The translations under genes were made by a program, and so were the position numbers. Source: Chionoecetes opilio (taxonomy: Eukaryota > Arthropoda > Malacostraca > Decapoda > Majidae). Taken from it: 64,000 bases of DNA. Below are positions 34,701-46,089 of the stretch, piece after piece; position 1 is the first letter of the stretch; the number at the start of each line of letters is the position of its first letter. The stretch lies in the NCBI GenBank assembly GCA_016584305.1, contig JACEEZ010019081.1, forward strand, positions 213,501 to 277,500, given 5' to 3'. Below the pieces are notes generated by a model. The model searched no databases. It was not told where the DNA came from and saw nothing but the letters and a program-made list of their open reading frames with translations.

Positions 34701-37700
34701 GCATAATTGGCCTTTCTGAAGTCAGGTACTCTCTGCTTATTAACACTTATATTTCCTACTTTCCATTTTAAGCAAAACCTGATTTCATAATGGTTGCTGT
34801 TAGCTAACTGTCCTCCAACCTTCACCTTTGTAACTAAATCTTCCCTGTTTGTCAGTAATAAATTTAGAATATTATCTCCTCTAGTAGGCTCCTTGATTGC
34901 TTGCCTTAGGAAGTTATCCTGAATTATATTTAACAATTCCTCTGCGTCGTTGTCTCCTATAATTAAATCCCAGTCTATATTCCTAAAATTAAAATCTCCC
35001 TACCACGCAAAGTCGATTATATCTGCAAACCTTGTTTATTTCTTCCCATATAGGAGCTGAATCCTCTTTACATAAGTTTGGAGGCCTATACATACACCCA
35101 AAACCATTTTCTCAGTTCCCTCCGTAACCTCTACCCATAAACTCTATGCTGTCATCTATTTTTATAACATTATTAACACAACACTGCAATGTATCCCTTA
35201 CATAAAGTGCAACTCCACCACCTCGCCTGCCTAACCTGTCCTTGTGAAATAACTTATACCCAGCTATCTCAACCTCCGGATCAAATACCTTTCCTGACAT
35301 GTCTAACCATGTTTCTGTTAATGCTATTATATCAAAATCCTCTACACTATTTATTCCTCTCAGGAAATCTATCTTGTTTAAAATACTCCTACAGTTTGTA
35401 TACTAAACCTTCAAGCAACTCTTCTTCTTTTTGTCCATTTTCCCTTTATCTTTAACTAACCTCCTCCTCTTTCTCTTCTTACGAATCACTTTAGTTTCCT
35501 GCCTTCTGAAGCTCCTCCTAGTGTCGCAAGTTTCCCTTACCCCGACCCCAGTGGGGGGTGGGAGGTGTCGGTCTCCACTCGCCAGTATCACACGAGAGAG
35601 AAAAAATAATAAGTAAAAATATGTGACTGAAAATAAGATGAAATAATAAAAAAAAATATTTGCAGGTACATATTTTTGTTTATTATTTCGTCTTGTTTAT
35701 TATTTTCATCTTATTTTCAGTCACATATTTTTACTTATTATTTCATCTTATTTTCAGTCACATATTTTTACTTATTATTTCATCTTATTTTCAGTCACAT
35801 ATTTTTGCTTTATTATTTCATCTTATTTTCAGTTCCATATTTTTGTGAATTTTGTCGTGTATTATTTTGTCTTATTTTCAGTTCCATATTTTTCTTTATT
35901 ATTTCATCTTATTTTCAGTCACATATTTTTATTTATTATTTCATCTTATTTTCAGTTACATATTTTTGTGAATTATTTTGTTTCTCTCTAGTGTCATACT
36001 GAGATTGGTGACCGAACTCACCCCTTGCCCCTGAGTGAATGAGAGGGCAGCACCAGACACCCAGCCCCTGCGAGGAAGGAAAGCCACGCGCCAAGAAGCT
36101 GCGTCACCTGTGCAACCCCCCAGACCGCATACAGAGGAACCAGGAGGGTGAGTAGTGCTTTGCCTCATCTGTTATAAGAACATAAGAAAACATAAGAAAA
36201 TAAGGAAGCTACAAGAGGCCGTGAGACCTACACGTGGTAGTTCCTGTTACCTAACACTACCTACATCCATCTTTCATCCCCATCCATGAATTTATCTAGC
36301 CTCCTTTTAAAGCTCTCTAATGACTCCGCACTAACTACCTGTCTACTAAGTCCATTCCTACTGAGTCACTGTCACTTTACTCTTCAGTGTGGAATGGTGG
36401 CATGGGTGTAAAGAAGTACATTGAGATGGTTTAGGTACATGGAAAGAATTACTCTTCAGTGTGGAATGGTGACATGGGTGTAAAGAAGTACATTGAGATG
36501 GTTTAGGTACATGGAAAGAATTACTCTTCAGTGTGGAATGGTGACATGGGTGAAAAGAAGTACATTGAGATGGTTTAGGTACATTGAAAGAATTACTCCT
36601 CAGTGTGGAATGGTGACATGGGTGAAAAGAAGTACATTGAGATGGTTTAGGTACATTGAAAGAATTACTCCTCAGTGTGGAATGGTGACATGGGTGAAAA
36701 GAAGTACATTGAGATGGTTTAGGTACATTGAAAGGATAAAAGGAGAAGAGCTTGGAAAAAGAGTGAACAGTGTTGTGGAAAGAAGTCCATTGAAATGGTA
36801 AGGTAGGGTGAGATTAAAGGATATCAAACGACAGTACATTTGTAGTAATTTGATAAAGGACATAATGCACCAAAACTTATAATTACGTAGAAGGGAAATA
36901 GATTTTGTGATAAGAGGAAAGAGATTTTTGTTGTAATAAAAGTAAAGAGATTTTTGTGAAAGAAGGCAAAGAGATCTTTTGTTGATAATTATCAACAAAG
37001 ATCTTTCCCTCTATAATCACAAAAAATCCTTTCCTCTATTAATTATCAACAAAAATCTTTTCTTCTATATCATAAAAAATATCTTTCTTTTATCAAAAAT
37101 CACTTCCCTATATCGACAAAAAATCTCTTTCCCTTCTATTATCAACAAAAAATCTCTTTCCCTTCATTATAGAGAATAATTTTGTGATAAAAATGAAGGA
37201 AGATTTTTGTTGATAAGAGAAGGAAAGAGATTTTGTTGATAATAGAAGGGAAAAGATTTTTGTTGATAATAGAAGAAAAGATTTTGTTGCTATAAGGAAG
37301 AGATTTTGTAAAAGAGAAGGGAAATAGATTTTTTGTTGATAATAATAGAAGGGAAAGAGATTTTTTGTTGATAATAGAAGGGAAAGAGATTTTTTGTTGA
37401 TAAGAGAAGGGAAAGAGAATTTTTGTTGATAAATAATAGAAGGGAAAGAGATTTTTTGTTGATAATAGAAGGGAAAGAGGAAAAAACAATATAGAAATAC
37501 ATGATCAAAGACTGGGGGGGGGGGGGGGGGCACTCAGTAGAGCGCATACCTCCGCCCGAATATAAAAAGTAAAAAAAAAAAAAAGTTAAAAAAGCAAGTA
37601 AATTTTTTTTATATATTATATATATATATATAATTATATTATATATATATATTATATATTATAATATATATATATATATTATAATATATATTATATATAT

Positions 37701-40329
37701 ATATAATATATATTATATATATATATTTGCACTCAGTATGACCGCATACCTCGCATACCTCGCATCAATTGGTTGCCATGGCAACACTTGTCAATAGATT
37801 TCATCCAAAATTAAATCAGTCCTTCCTTATACCAAATAGACTTGGTATACCGAGTTTGGTCCAAATCTATTCGTAACTTTTCGAGAAATCCTGTACACTA
37901 ACAAACAGACAGACAGACAGACAGATCGGGGTGAAAACATAACCCCTCCAACTTCGTTGGCGGAGGTAAATATGGTCAAAGTCTAGTTACGGCATCACAT
38001 TTTCTGGATTTCCTAAGTAAGTAGTACAAGGAGGCTCTAATCTTTGCCTTGGAATTCAAAATATGTTCAAATCAACGTTCAAAGTATCAAAATATGTTCG
38101 ATGTGTATTTGCATGGATTTGAATAATTATTAGTCGTTTTATCATCGTCATCTTGAAAAACAGCTTCCATATTTCCATACATGTCCAACATTTATCACCT
38201 TATGGCAGCTAACCAAGCCACACAGTCAAGTGCATCTTATCTGTCAATCATTTTTCTTTGTAGGCCCTTCACCAGGACGTCCCATGGCCTCCTTGGTCCA
38301 CTCAGGGTTACTTATAATCTCCACTTCAAAATGCTTAACCCCTTCACGCCCAGATCTTACCTTTGCTATGTAAAATTGTCTGTTGTTAGTCATAAAATTA
38401 CGAAAACTAACTTGAATATACCAAATAAGCTAGTGGGCAAAGATACTAAGCAGGTAATATCTATAAAATGTTGCTTATGTTAATTAAAATCGTCTAATGG
38501 TACCCAAATTACAATGGAAATTATGGTCTGGGCCTCAAGGGGTTATTAAGCTTCAGTCAGTTATTCTCCCTCCCTCCACAAGACCAAAATAGTTCAACCT
38601 GCTCGTTGCCTCACCAATGCTCCCAATACAAAGAGTCATCCATAATTTCTTACTAATTTGGCCATCTCTTACAGCAGCATCACGCATTTCACCTTACCTT
38701 GCTTCCTGCAGTATATTGCACTCTTCAAATTGTAATCGGTGACTAAGTTTCACTGCTCCAAAGCATTTTACTTTTTACATATGGCATGTATTGTCTACCT
38801 TCTTTGTGCAGGGAAATCCTACATAATATTTGTAGGGTGATTTACCCTCTAAAGTTCTTCCATACTCCAGATTCGCTATAGAGGTAGCTTCCTCTACGTC
38901 CCTCACATCACATAACGGAGTTTGTCAATGCACAGCCGTCATTCAATCTTGAAATGTGAAAAAAGAGAGTATAATTATATTATATTACTATTTTTACCCA
39001 TATTAGCCATAAATAGCCTCGTGTTGCAGTTTGTGCACAATGATCTGGTGGAAGTGTGATTTCTGTTGTGTTATGTATTGATACAATCCATGTCCTGCAG
39101 GAGTGTTGCCGTCCCAGTATCAGCTGAGCGGAATTGTGATTTTGCTGCGTCATGGAGACCGTGGACCATTAGTACACGTAAGAAATTTGTCCAGCATCAA
39201 CTGCGGCTACCACAGCTACGGCACTCCTACTTACAAGAAGTACGTGGGAGACATACTCAACGTTTCCCGTACCAACGCTTACGTCAACTTTGTAGGTCCA
39301 TTTGTAAGGTTTCCATTGTTGCCCCCTCCATCTCACTGTGGTTTGGGCCACCTCACGCCACAGGGTGTCTTGCAGCATCTACAGCTGGGCAAGGTGCTCA
39401 GTCAGGTGTATCTCACGGAGTTCAATTTGCTAGGTAACCGCTGGGGAAAAGAGGATATCGTAGTGTACTGCACTAAATACCGCAGGACCTTCCAGAGTGT
39501 ATTGGCTTTTCTCTACTCCTTCATCCCCAACTTTGAGATCTCTAAGGTTCGCCTGCAGGAGGGCCGGGGTGTCAGTTTCTGTGGAGACAACTGTCACTGT
39601 GAACAGTCTGATCACTACGACCAAAAGTATGAACAGGAGCGACGAGACTATCGCAGGTCACACCCGGGCATTGTGGATTTGGTTCATCGGATCAACCCAC
39701 TAGTGAGGGAGGGGGAGGACATAACTAGCCCCCTCGTGATGCGAGATGCTCTGTTGTCCTACGTCTGTCACGGTGCCTCGCTGCCTTGCTTGGACGGTCG
39801 GTGTGTCAAGGTTGAGGATGTGACGGGCCTGGTATCGTATGAAGAGTGGGAGGGCCGGCAGAAGCGTACCTCCTCACAGCGTAAAGCAGCCAAGCTGAAG
39901 GTGTATGGGCTACTGAGGAGCATCTCGGAAGCCTTGAACAGCATGATGGGAGACAGTCGGCCTCGTGTGGTGGTGTACTCTGGCCACGACCGCACTCTCA
40001 AGTATTTGTTGGACACCTTTGGTGTACCAAACTATCAATTGCCCCACTATGCCTCCAGACTGGTGCTGGAACTGTACCAAAACACCTCTGCCACCCCTAC
40101 ACCAGATTACCATACTACATACTTCTTCAGAATGGTTTATAATGGCAAAGATATTACCAAATTTGTCCCCTTCTGTGAGAGTGTGACCATCAGGCAGCTG
40201 AAGTCAGGCAATGTGAAGCGTGGCGCCATCAGCTTGTGTAGTGTTGGCAAGTTGGTGAATTATCTTAGGCCAGATTTGTACTTCAAGGAATTTAATGCAG
40301 CTTCCTTCAGCAATGCCTGCCAGAAATGA
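28762..40329 (+). CDS. PXYLP1: PXYLP1: 2-phosphoxylose phosphatase (histidine acid phosphatase)
   Basis: This is a Golgi type II membrane enzyme that removes the 2-phosphate from xylose in the proteoglycan linker. Exon A 28762-28888 starts with ATG at 28810 (MRWHKKFKVLRC; signal-anchor about residues 11-27, YILILGWLGIILLF). A proposed microexon 36124-36147 encodes RIQRNQE. The terminal exon 39101-40329 has stop TGA 40327-40329. Coding lengths 79+24+1229 give 443 residues and phases agree; without the microexon the junction creates TGA. The terminal exon holds the RHGDRGP catalytic motif (His about residue 52) and the GHD acid/base pair (about 330-331), plus GHLTPQGVLQHLQLG, YCTKYRRTFQSVLAF and FCGDNCHCEQ, as in PXYLP1/ACPL2. 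Human is 480 residues. An upstream noncoding exon is likely, because 28761 is an acceptor. Confidence 0.85.
29876..30950 (-). mobile_element. hAT transposon remnant with 8-bp target duplication
   Basis: Ends CAATGGTGGGCGCG (left) and CGCGCCCACCTTTG (right) form 14-bp TIRs with one mismatch. The flanks CCTATTTG (29868-29875) and CTTATTTG (30951-30958) are an 8-bp duplication with one mismatch, as expected for hAT. GC-rich CGCTCCGCGCTC motifs crowd both subterminal regions. It sits in the LINE 3' region, so it is younger than the LINE. Confidence 0.9.
30131..30660 (-). pseudogene. hAT transposase C-terminal (dimerisation) region
   Basis: The minus frame 30424-30131 contains KYNTPLPSSAAVERMFSSAG, then LRAKRSSLTASNFEELVFMR, the diagnostic hATC dimerisation domain. 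Upstream, 30660-30433 reads EELEEIITSGREEEEEAGV and ends in a stop, and a frame change near 30425 separates the two. The catalytic core and BED zinc finger are absent, so the element is a non-autonomous deletion derivative. Confidence 0.8.
30974..32101 (-). pseudogene. LINE reverse transcriptase core, 375-residue open frame
   Basis: RT motifs in order: HGFTKGRSCLTNLLSF, motif A IIYLDFSKAFDKV, motif B TSGVPQGSVLGPLLFLIYIN, motif C KFADDTK (about 31640-31656), then MEFNIDKCSVMNVGR, KDLGVRVSPDLRP, LVRPHLDYVVQFWSPYYR and the C-terminal MIQGMRNFSYEKRLK. This is the best-preserved coding part of the element. The N-terminal fingers upstream of 32101 are broken by stops. Confidence 0.85.
32165..32200 (+). 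mobile_element. 5'-truncated SINE tail inside the LINE
   Basis: GTGTCTAGATAGGATCAAAG followed by (TATCTT)n is identical to the tail of the SINE at 20082-20254. It interrupts the LINE frame after a motif reading LFKKGDRR. Confidence 0.7.
32985..34692. mobile_element. piggyBac-like non-autonomous element with TTAA target duplication
   Basis: TTAA (32981-32984)|CCCGCTGG ... CCGCGGG|TTAA (34693-34696). Removing it joins LINE codons NYAGL and RRHLEGINW in frame, which fixes the boundaries. No transposase was found. The interior contains a GC-rich LINE 3' segment (33731-33835), a CCCATTCACT minisatellite (33890-34160), an A20 run (34219-34240) and a tail ending in ATTATTATAGAT at 34380-34394. Confidence 0.85.
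33890..34160. repeat. CCCATTCACTCACCCATTAC minisatellite
   Basis: About nine degenerate units of 24-31 bp built from CCCATTCACT, CACCCATTAC and CCATCACCCC. Confidence 0.9.
35668..35985. repeat. tandem repeat, unit about 40 bp (TTATTTCATCTTATTTTCAG)
   Basis: About eight copies of TTATTATTTCATCTTATTTT then CAGTCACATATTTTT. It lies just left of the PXYLP1 microexon region. Each unit contains TTTTCAG, a good 3' splice-site-like motif. Confidence 0.9.
36124..36147 (+). CDS. PXYLP1: proposed 24-nt microexon of PXYLP1
   Basis: The acceptor TGCAACCCCCCAG and donor G|GTGAGT bracket 24 nt. It is entered in phase 1 and left in phase 1, and it bridges the signal-anchor exon to the catalytic exon without a stop, giving Y-RIQRNQE-G. 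A longer exon from the alternative acceptor at 35991 would run into stops. Other bridging exons cannot be excluded. Confidence 0.45.
36176..36360 (-). mobile_element. LINE 3' UTR fragment
   Basis: An inverted copy of the tail family with a duplicated ATAAGAACATAAG start, followed by the same TTACCTAACACTACCTACAT block as at 29740. Confidence 0.8.
36371..36740. repeat. 72-bp tandem repeat derived from a LINE C-terminus
   Basis: About five copies, each coding RWFRYIERITPQCGMVTWVK then RSTL in frame, ending in RWFRYIERIKGEELGKRVNS. RWF..IER is the usual LINE C-terminal motif. The frame is open from 36493 to 36801. Confidence 0.85.
36890..37490. repeat. satellite array with two orientation switches
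   Basis: A 29-36 bp unit (AAAGAGATTTTTTGTTGATA) runs forward at ~36890-36985, reversed at ~36986-37170, and forward again at ~37185-37480. The first switch is a palindrome at 36974-37005. Confidence 0.85.
37600..37980. repeat. AT-rich microsatellite and GACA-tailed repeat
   Basis: (AT)n with TTATA interruptions at about 37607-37724, followed by a segment with AACAGACAGACAGACAGACA and CTTCGTTGGCGGAGGTAAA. CCTCCGCC at 37550 pairs with GGCGGAGG at 37958, suggesting one element of about 420 bp. Confidence 0.6.
38339..38542. mobile_element. TTAA-flanked MITE, copy 2
   Basis: TTAA|CCCCTTCACGCCCAGATC at the left, GGGCCTCAAGGGG|TTAT at the right, 204 bp. Same family as 11239-11666 and 57597-57798. 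It lies in the PXYLP1 intron before the terminal exon. Confidence 0.85.
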
Positions 40330-43300
40330 ACCACCAAGTGTGTCTCCTAGAGAGAATTGAATAACTTATTTTGGACAACTTTGTCTTAGGCTTTATGATG
40401 CCAAAGTCTTGCCCTCAGTGATGCCAAACAAACAGGTATTCTTAAGGCATAATGCAGACATCTGTTTATGCCTCAATGATTTTCTTACAGTGAGCTGTAA
40501 GGGAACTTTCACCATGCCTCATAGTATTTCTAGTCATGATAACCAATTGTCTTGCTTTATACAGCAGTTTATTTTTATATGATTCATCATATCATCATCG
40601 AAAGAGTTCCTAGTCTTTCATTTTGTATATGGTAGCCGTAGATCGTTTTATGAATTTCATAGTATAATAATTCGTGAATACATAAATCTATAATTGTATT
40701 GTTTATGTTGCGTCACAATGCAGTAAGGAGCCCTCAGGCAGATGACACGGGGATCGAGGATGACAACTTGATCTGCCTGTATTTGCCCCTGGGGGGAAAT
40801 TAAGCCTTTTTTTGGTGCCAGAAACATGTTGAAAACACTTTGATGTTATAAATGCTTATGGATAGTATAGATACCATTTTTTTTTCTTCTTCAAATAATC
40901 AGGTAATTAAGAAAACTCAATGATGTTCTTTGATGAGCGTGAGTTTTCTTGAGGGCAAAGGAGGCTTCATTTATATACTTACATGCATGAATTAATTTGA
41001 GTTTGAGAATATTCTAGATACACAAAATAGCAAAGTTATTTAAGTTTCATATTATGTACTATACTTACAGTGATATACTTGTGCAATGACAGCTAACTGA
41101 ACACCAAGGTTGTTGTGACCAAAGGCAGCCATGAGTTGAATCTAGTCAAGCTTAATGAGCTTTCTGTCTTATGGATATCTATCTACCTTAGGAGTCATAC
41201 TGTGTATTCACAGTATTGTATTTGTCCTTACATTACTGTTGCTGCCTTTAGGGCTCTATGACTCTTTGAATTCAGCCTCATTTAATGGGGTTTTGTAGCA
41301 GTGGACGCCTTGGTCCTGCTGGAATGAGAAATGGTGTATATTCCTTCGAACAGTTAACCCTGTTTGGTCGGCCCTCCTATTTCAGAAATGGTTATGAGAA
41401 TCTGTAGGTAATGATTTATTTTTCTTAACATTTGGATATTCTTTAGGTTGAGATGTATATAGGACAGAGTTGAAGTACTTTTAGATGGAGTTTTGGAAGT
41501 GCTCTGAACTAATGTAACAGAATGTTAGGCATGTGTGTAGGTCCTTGAGGATGTTGTGTCAAGGTCTCAAGAGAACACAGCCTGAGTATGGAGGTGATGA
41601 TGGCACAGCTGCCTGAAAGTGTGACATCATCAACTAGAGTTTAGAATCTCAGACCCTGTGTTCTAGGAGCTCTGCCTGATTGATGACTTCACATGTCCAG
41701 GCAGCTGTGACATCATCTTATTTCCATGTTCGGGCCTTGTTTGATGTAGGAGGTCAGGTCATGTATCGTCATGATGCTTGTCACTCACACTACCAGGATT
41801 GTTTAGGCTAAGCAAGGCCTTGTTCAGACAATGGAAGCCTCTGTGTTAATCATGTTTATCTGCCCTTTTATTTCATGTTTCATTCCTGTTATTCATTAGT
41901 ATTGTGTGGCGGCAACAACCAAAAAACTCATGCACAAATTTGTCGTGTCTCTTTTTTTTCTATTTTACTCACGTGTATTTTTCTTCCTTATGTTGTCACC
42001 TTCATATCATTCTCTCACTTTGACTGTAAACAGACTTATAACTAATTCATTCTTGCCTTGTCATTCGTGTCATTCCCCTCATAACTACATCCTCGGCCTC
42101 CTATACTTACTTCATGAATGGGTCTTTTTGTTCATATGTATTGTTGCACCTTATACCACCATATAGCTACTCTCTCAGAATATCTTTACTGTATGTCTGC
42201 TTTGTTATGATTTCTACCTCATCATTTCTCTTGAGTCATAAGCTAAGAACTGAATAGATACCGATAATAATAGATACTAAATGAATACTGATAACATACT
42301 ATTTCATCTCCTTGGGGATGTCAAGCTATAGCAACCTAAATGTCATAGTTGGCTTTAAACTAGCAATCCAGATGTCATGGTTAGTATAGTCATCTATTAG
42401 TAACAGCTCATTTGTCATAGTTAGCTTTATGTCTCTGGTTGAAGGGTCTTCCTTCACTTGAGAAACAAGAAACAAATCCATGATATGACATGATACAGCT
42501 CACTCTGTGCACCACAGCCTACCTTGGTCTTTAACCTTTTCCAAATAGCTGTACTAGTCTGAATACTTGAGTAGAACTTAAAATGTATATGAAATTTATT
42601 ATGTTGCTGGCATTGGTACTTTGATGGTGTTTTGGAAGTATTATTGTTGACTTGTGATTTACTTAACTTTGTTGTAGCAAAGGAACTTAAAAAGTGCACT
42701 AGTATTTCCTCATTTTTTGACAGTTTATCCCCATAATAGGGTTAGCAGTGACCTAACGACAGCGAAGTAGGTAGACATTGAGGCTGAACTAAGTGGCTCA
42801 GTAGTATGATGTATATGATTCAATGTAAATGATACCTCCAAATTGTGAAGGTTCAGCTGAAGCAGAAATCTGCTCCTAAAGATACACATTAATAAGACAT
42901 CTGTATCACATTCATTATTTTTATTTCAAAGCAAAAAGTGCAAAGTGACAAATAAATTAGTTGTATGAATAAGTTTGTTAAGTTTTGCAATAGTACCTGT
43001 AAGTTGCTAAGCTACTTTTTTCTTACCGTTGTAGAAATTAGCAATGTTGTAGACATTTTTAAGTAAGCATTGGTGAACTCATCACCTACTTATTACTTGG
43101 TGCAAGGAGCCTGCTGTGTGTGCACCAATATCACAGAAGGAAGCTGGAATTGGGAATTCTGCTTCCACACCACCCAAAACAAGGTCACAGAGCTTGGCTA
43201 GTGGACCCAGTGCCTGGCCAGCGTGCAGTAGCGGGCCTGTGTGAATTATGAAACATTAGCGGGTGTGATGTGTGATTGGTTGTCATTTCATTTGAGTGAC

Positions 43301-43995
43301 TTACATCCTTCAGAGTACTTATAGTTTTCATCTTGAACCTGGACCTTCCTCCACTTACCTATGTGGAACAGGGTAATGATTGTAATAGTACGTAGTGATG
43401 ACCTGTGCACACAAGGAAAACACTATCCAGTAACCTCCAGACAACTACATAACTTGAAGGGTCAACAGGATGTATAGTTTATAAGTTTGCAGCCATAGGA
43501 GAATTGTCAATTGCTTGAGAGTTTTTGGCACCGAATTACCATGTATCAATTTAGGATGAACCCCCTGCAAGTCTTCATTGTTGAGAGAGAGAGAGAGACT
43601 AATTACATGGCTTGAACTATTGTATGTAGTGTAGGAATGTGTTGACATTAACCTTATATTAAGGTAACTTGCTTTGTATAGCAATAGTATGTTAACTTCA
43701 CAAACTAGCTTTATATAGGTCAGACTTTAAGTCCTTCATAGAACATGTATACCTAGGACTGAATTGCAGTTGTCAGATACACTGGGTTTGTGAGGCCCAG
43801 TGAGGGATGATTCCTCAGACTCAGTACATGCGCCTCAGGTAGTGATGGGCAGTGTAGTACAATAAGAAGTGCACAGGATATTCTCCCCCAGCTGACTAGT
43901 CTAACAAGGTATTGCAAGTGTCAATCATGCAGACAATAAAGATAGTGGAAGCATAACGCGAGTATGATTTGTCTACTCTATTACCAAGTATATAA
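40330..43995. other. PXYLP1 3' UTR and downstream region
   Basis: No coding exon was seen. AATAAA hexamers occur at 42950 and 43934-43939, but the cleavage site cannot be fixed. A short (GA)n lies at 43582-43599. Confidence 0.5.
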
Positions 43996-44017
43996 TTAAC
44001 ATGTACACGCACGCATA

Positions 44018-44454
<437 letters not shown>

Positions 44455-45391
44455 TGAGAGATAATAAAAAAAAACTACTCCCTTTTGGGTTTCAACCTCT
44501 CAGGGTTTTGAAGAAGGAAAATGTACAGCATACGTAGTTACAATTAATTAAAGCCTAGTAAAGACAAAGTTTAATAAGTTTATTTTGAGAAATAACCATT
44601 TTGGACAGTTATAGCTTTACGTAAGTGTTTCCATATGAGGAAGAGGAAAACTTTTGGTGTGTGTACGACATGTTTTCCGCGGGTCGGGCAACGCAGCACA
44701 ACAATCCGATAGCCTTTAGTGCTGACCAGAGGGTGTGTGGGAGTAGGCGTGACTCCCGAACGTGGCTTAACACTCTATTTCTCCCTTTTTGGTTACTCAT
44801 AACTACCAAACACGAACCTGATATAAGAGCTGATTGGTCTAGTTTATCATGCGCACGCCGGCTGTGATAAGGGAGCACGCATGAGAGTAAACAGTAACCC
44901 TTGAAGCTGGTGGCAAGGGTCCGCCATATTCGTTGTGCAGCGGTGGGCAGACACAGCTGTTCCCTCCTGCATCACTACCTCGTGTACACCTCACCCTTTC
45001 AACCAACTTATGAAAAACAAGCAAGCAGGTGCCTTGATATGCCCCTAGCAGCGTCCTGAACCCTCCTCACACCCAGGCTTTGTCTCAGAAACACCCAGTC
45101 AAGAGTGAAGCGTTGAGGCACAGTATTGGATTTTCTGCTGGTGTTGTGGTAAATTGGTGGATGTTGCCCAAGTGAGGTGTGTCTTTTGGTGTGAGGTGTG
45201 TGAGGGAGGGGCTGACGCGCGTGTGTGGGGCACCAGGAAGTAGGCCTTACGGTGCACCTCGGTCATTGATTGTGGCGGTGGTGCAGAGGGCATTGCAGCA
45301 CGGTGAAGGAGGGGCGGGTGCTGCAGCAGGGGGAAGGAGGGACGTGTGCAGCACAGCGTGAAGGAGGAACGTGCAGGAGCAGGGTGAAGGG

Positions 45392-45568
45392 ATGGCAATG
45401 CAGCCTTCGAGCAGTGCCGTGCGAGCCTTGTCCCTGGAATACCGAGGACTCCAGGACGAGCCCGTGGAAGGCTTCTGTGTCAAGCTCGTCAATGACGACA
45501 ACCTCTTCGAGTGGGAGGTGGCTATCTTCGGCCCCCCCGACACGCTGTACCAGGGAGGCTACTTCAAG
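45392..45568 (+). CDS. UBE2R2: UBE2R/CDC34-type ubiquitin-conjugating enzyme, first coding exon
   Basis: This E2 enzyme works with SCF (cullin-RING) ligases to build K48-linked ubiquitin chains. The exon encodes 59 residues from ATG 45392 to the donor ACTTCAAG|GTGGGT, phase 0: an N-terminal helix (SSSAVRALSLEYRGLQDEPV), then EGFCVKLVNDDNLFEWEVAI and FGPPDTLYQGGYFK. This closely follows human UBE2R1/UBE2R2 up to the same GGYFK boundary. The next in-frame ATG (45398) is less likely as the start. The catalytic cysteine and the acidic tail must lie in later exons, which were not found up to 64000. Sequence 44600-45391 upstream is the likely promoter and 5' UTR, with one ATTGG at 44833-44837. Confidence 0.85.
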
Positions 45569-45702
45569 GTGGGTCACCAGGCTACCAGGCCGCGGGCTCA
45601 GCTGCAAAGCGGGCCACTCTTTCCTTGGTTTGTTTGTTAAAACTTGGTGATTTACAGTAGACAGGTAGTTAGTGCTGAGTCATTAGAGAGCTTTAGGTTA
45701 TA

Positions 45703-46083
45703 ATGGAGGAAGTTTCACGGTCGTTTTCAGAGACACCAACTACTTTTTCTTGGCCTACAATAGGTGCTTGTTCTAATGGTGCTAGTTTTATTTTGCGCAA
45801 ACCAAAAAAAAAAAAAAATTTTTTTGGTTAAAGTTAGGTTAGGTTTCTTTAAAACCTGTAAGGTTAGGTTAGGTTTCTTTAAAACCTGTAAGGTTAGGTT
45901 AGGTTGGGTTAAGTTAGGTTAGGTTTCATTAAAACAAGGTTAGGTTTAAAAAAAAAAATATAATTTTTTTTTTTTTTTTTTTTGGTTTGCGCAAAATAAA
46001 ACTAGCACCATTAGAACAAGCACCTATTGTAGGCCAAGAAAAAGTAGTTGGTGTCTCTGAAAACGAACGTGAAACTCGTCCAT
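45703..46083. mobile_element. foldback MITE with GGTTA-rich core, inside a LINE tail
   Basis: Arms 45703-45806 and 45981-46083 are inverted (CGTTTTCAGAGACACCAACT against its complement; GCGCAAACC meeting poly-A/T). The core 45830-45945 is (GGTTAGGTTAGGTTT CTTTAAAACCTGTAA) repeated. Flanking sequence (AGTGCTGAGTCATTAGAGAG left; GGGAGGTTAGATAAATTCAT right) is a LINE 3' tail split by the insertion. Confidence 0.8.
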
Positions 46084-46089
46084 TATTAC

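Larger units (their letters stand above)
29692..35595 (-). mobile_element. nearly full-length CR1/Jockey-group LINE, twice interrupted
   Basis: Read on minus: endonuclease start (NCRSILNKIDFLRG, DIIALTETWLD, LGRRGGGVALYVRD) at about 35400-35110, then RVPDFRKANYAGL at about 34730. After the insert at 32985-34692 it continues RRHLEGINWGSRI, then the linker, RT (30974-32101) and the 3' UTR to 29692 (ending CTTATGTTCTTATG). It is interrupted by a piggyBac-like element, a hAT element (29876-30950) and a SINE tail (32165-32200). Scattered stops and frame breaks lie between 32100 and 33000. It lies within PXYLP1 intron 1. Confidence 0.85.
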
